This document shows positions 63,221 to 64,000 of a stretch of DNA of 64,000 bases, in pieces. The stretch covers positions 1 to 64,000 of the forward strand of contig NZ_QEWN01000009.1 in assembly GCF_006124995.1 (NCBI RefSeq), written 5' to 3'. The notes under the pieces are model-generated. The model searched no databases, had not been told where the DNA came from, and worked only from the letters and a program-made list of their open reading frames with translations. Each line of letters opens with the position of its first letter. The first letter of the stretch is position 1. This DNA comes from Vibrio sp. Hep-1b-8 (GTDB lineage Bacteria > Pseudomonadota > Gammaproteobacteria > Enterobacterales > Vibrionaceae). A program made the translations under genes and the position numbers.

Positions 63221-64000
63221 ATGGAAAATAGCTTTGCTATTACAACCACGTTTATTGCGTATTTGGTGTTGATGCTTGCCATTGGTGTCATCGCATACCT
63301 GCGTACAAAAAATTCAAGCGACTACTTTCTTGGTGGTCGTTCATTAGGCCCTTGGCCGGCGGCGCTTTCTGCAGGTGCATCGGATATGAGTGGTTGGCTT
63401 CTGCTTGGTCTGCCGGGTTATGCGTACGCAGCAGGCATTGAAGCATTTTGGCTAGCGGGTGGTCTACTGGTAGGCACATGGTTGAACTGGTTAATTAATG
63501 CTAAACGTCTTCGTACTTACAGCATCACGACTGACGCACTGACTTTACCAGAATTTCTATCTCGTCGTTTTAACGATAAATCTAAACTGATTCAGGTTAT
63601 TTCTGCTTTCTTTATTCTTTTATTCTTCCTTTTCTACACCAGTTCAGGCTTGGTTGCAGGCGGAAAATTATTTGAAACAGTCTTTGGCCTAGATTACTCC
63701 ACGGCAGTAATCATTGGCACCGTTTGCGTCGTCTCTTACACGCTATTCGGTGGCTTCCTAGCGGTATCTTGGACCGACTTAGTGCAAGGTCTGCTGATGG
63801 CAGCGGCACTGATGATCGTTCCAATTACTGCGTTGGAAGGTGGTTTTGGTCAGCTTGGCAATGATCTTGCCGCGATTAACCCTGAGCTATTAACGCTATG
63901 GAATGACTCTAAAGGTGAACCGCTTTCTGCGATTGCGATTATCTCTCTGGTGGCTTGGGGCTTAGGTTACTTTGGTCAGCCACATATCCTAGCGCGTTTC
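63221..64000 (+). CDS. putP: Sodium/proline symporter, 5' part (cut by window end)
   Basis: The first 260 codons of a sodium:solute symporter. It starts MENSFAITTTFIAYLVLMLA, with GAGG upstream. Family signatures seen: YFLGGRSLGPWPAALSAGAS, DMSGWLLLGLPGYAY with the Na+-site serine/aspartate region, and SYTLFGGFLAVSWTDLVQGL. At least six membrane helices are in view. It imports proline with Na+ for PutA. The three genes putA, ALDH-like and putP are in one line and probably one operon. Confidence 0.96.
   Translation, partial: MENSFAITTTFIAYLVLMLAIGVIAYLRTKNSSDYFLGGRSLGPWPAALSAGASDMSGWLLLGLPGYAYAAGIEAFWLAGGLLVGTWLNWLINAKRLRTYSITTDALTLPEFLSRRFNDKSKLIQVISAFFILLFFLFYTSSGLVAGGKLFETVFGLDYSTAVIIGTVCVVSYTLFGGFLAVSWTDLVQGLLMAAALMIVPITALEGGFGQLGNDLAAINPELLTLWNDSKGEPLSAIAIISLVAWGLGYFGQPHILARF

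Noticed and set aside
1..64000. CRISPR arrays, tRNA or rRNA genes, prophage, origin of replication
   Set aside because: Looked for and not seen: no regularly spaced repeats, cloverleaf genes, phage structural genes or iteron clusters.

Overview
The window reads as a piece of a gamma-proteobacterial genome of the Vibrionaceae, plausibly a secondary chromosome. The evidence is a Vibrio-type chitinase (ChiN, GH18, PKD, CBM5/12), nagB, a tnaC-tnaA locus, a short PutA followed by putP, an FMN-riboswitch ribB, an orphan napGH pair beside a fused formate dehydrogenase, a Lap (LapB/C/D/G) surface-adhesin control operon and several c-di-GMP proteins. There are no rRNA or tRNA genes, no CRISPR array and no replication origin that I can see. 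Species assignment is inference.

Layout. 1-5 kb: 3' end of an IS630-type transposase whose end runs into a secreted-protein gene, then a LysR regulator divergent from a broken alkyl sulfatase gene, and a broken dicarboxylate symporter gene. 5-10.7 kb: small housekeeping and transport genes (LysE, YaiI, LysR, YdcH, AraC plus divergent SetB-like MFS) and a third internally deleted gene (nucleotidyltransferase family). 10.7-16.4 kb: a CACHE histidine kinase with a REC-DUF3369-GGDEF-EAL response regulator, then ribB with its FMN riboswitch. 16.4-22.6 kb: a 1402-residue formate dehydrogenase fused to a GltD-like module, divergent from napGH across a perfect FNR box. 22.6-31 kb: an ABC-F ATPase with a structured leader and a three-codon upstream ORF, an EEP nuclease/phosphatase, a TPR diguanylate cyclase, a VOC protein, a HAD phosphatase, and SgrR with a divergent region that may hold an SgrS/SgrT-like element. 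31-38.5 kb: coniferyl-aldehyde-type dehydrogenase, nagB, a Sel1 protein, a complete IS200-type insertion, sstT, and an rsgA gene preceded by a 15-codon leader peptide. 38.5-46.7 kb: a copper-delivery operon (PCuAC, SCO, FixH-like), GNAT, HD-GYP, DUF2057, tnaC-tnaA and chitinase. 46.7-58 kb: the lapC-G-D-B operon, pdxH, a PAS-LuxR regulator, and two tandem secreted coiled-coil/PEGA paralogues, one with a formylglycine-generating-enzyme-like domain. 58-64 kb: AraC regulator, putA, a free-standing ALDH-superfamily domain protein, and the 5' part of putP.

How it works together. Three themes stand out. (1) c-di-GMP signalling: a probable phosphodiesterase response regulator, an intact GGEEF cyclase, an HD-GYP protein and a catalytically degenerate LapD receptor beside the LapG protease and a type I exporter. 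(2) Catabolism of amino acids and aminosugars: proline, tryptophan, chitin/GlcN6P and serine/threonine uptake. (3) Leader-RNA control: FMN riboswitch, TnaC, and two apparently undescribed leader peptides in front of two translation-factor genes (ABC-F and RsgA). The most unusual structural pattern is gene decay by internal deletion: three separate genes in the first 11 kb keep both ends but have lost the middle, with a frame change at or near the junction.
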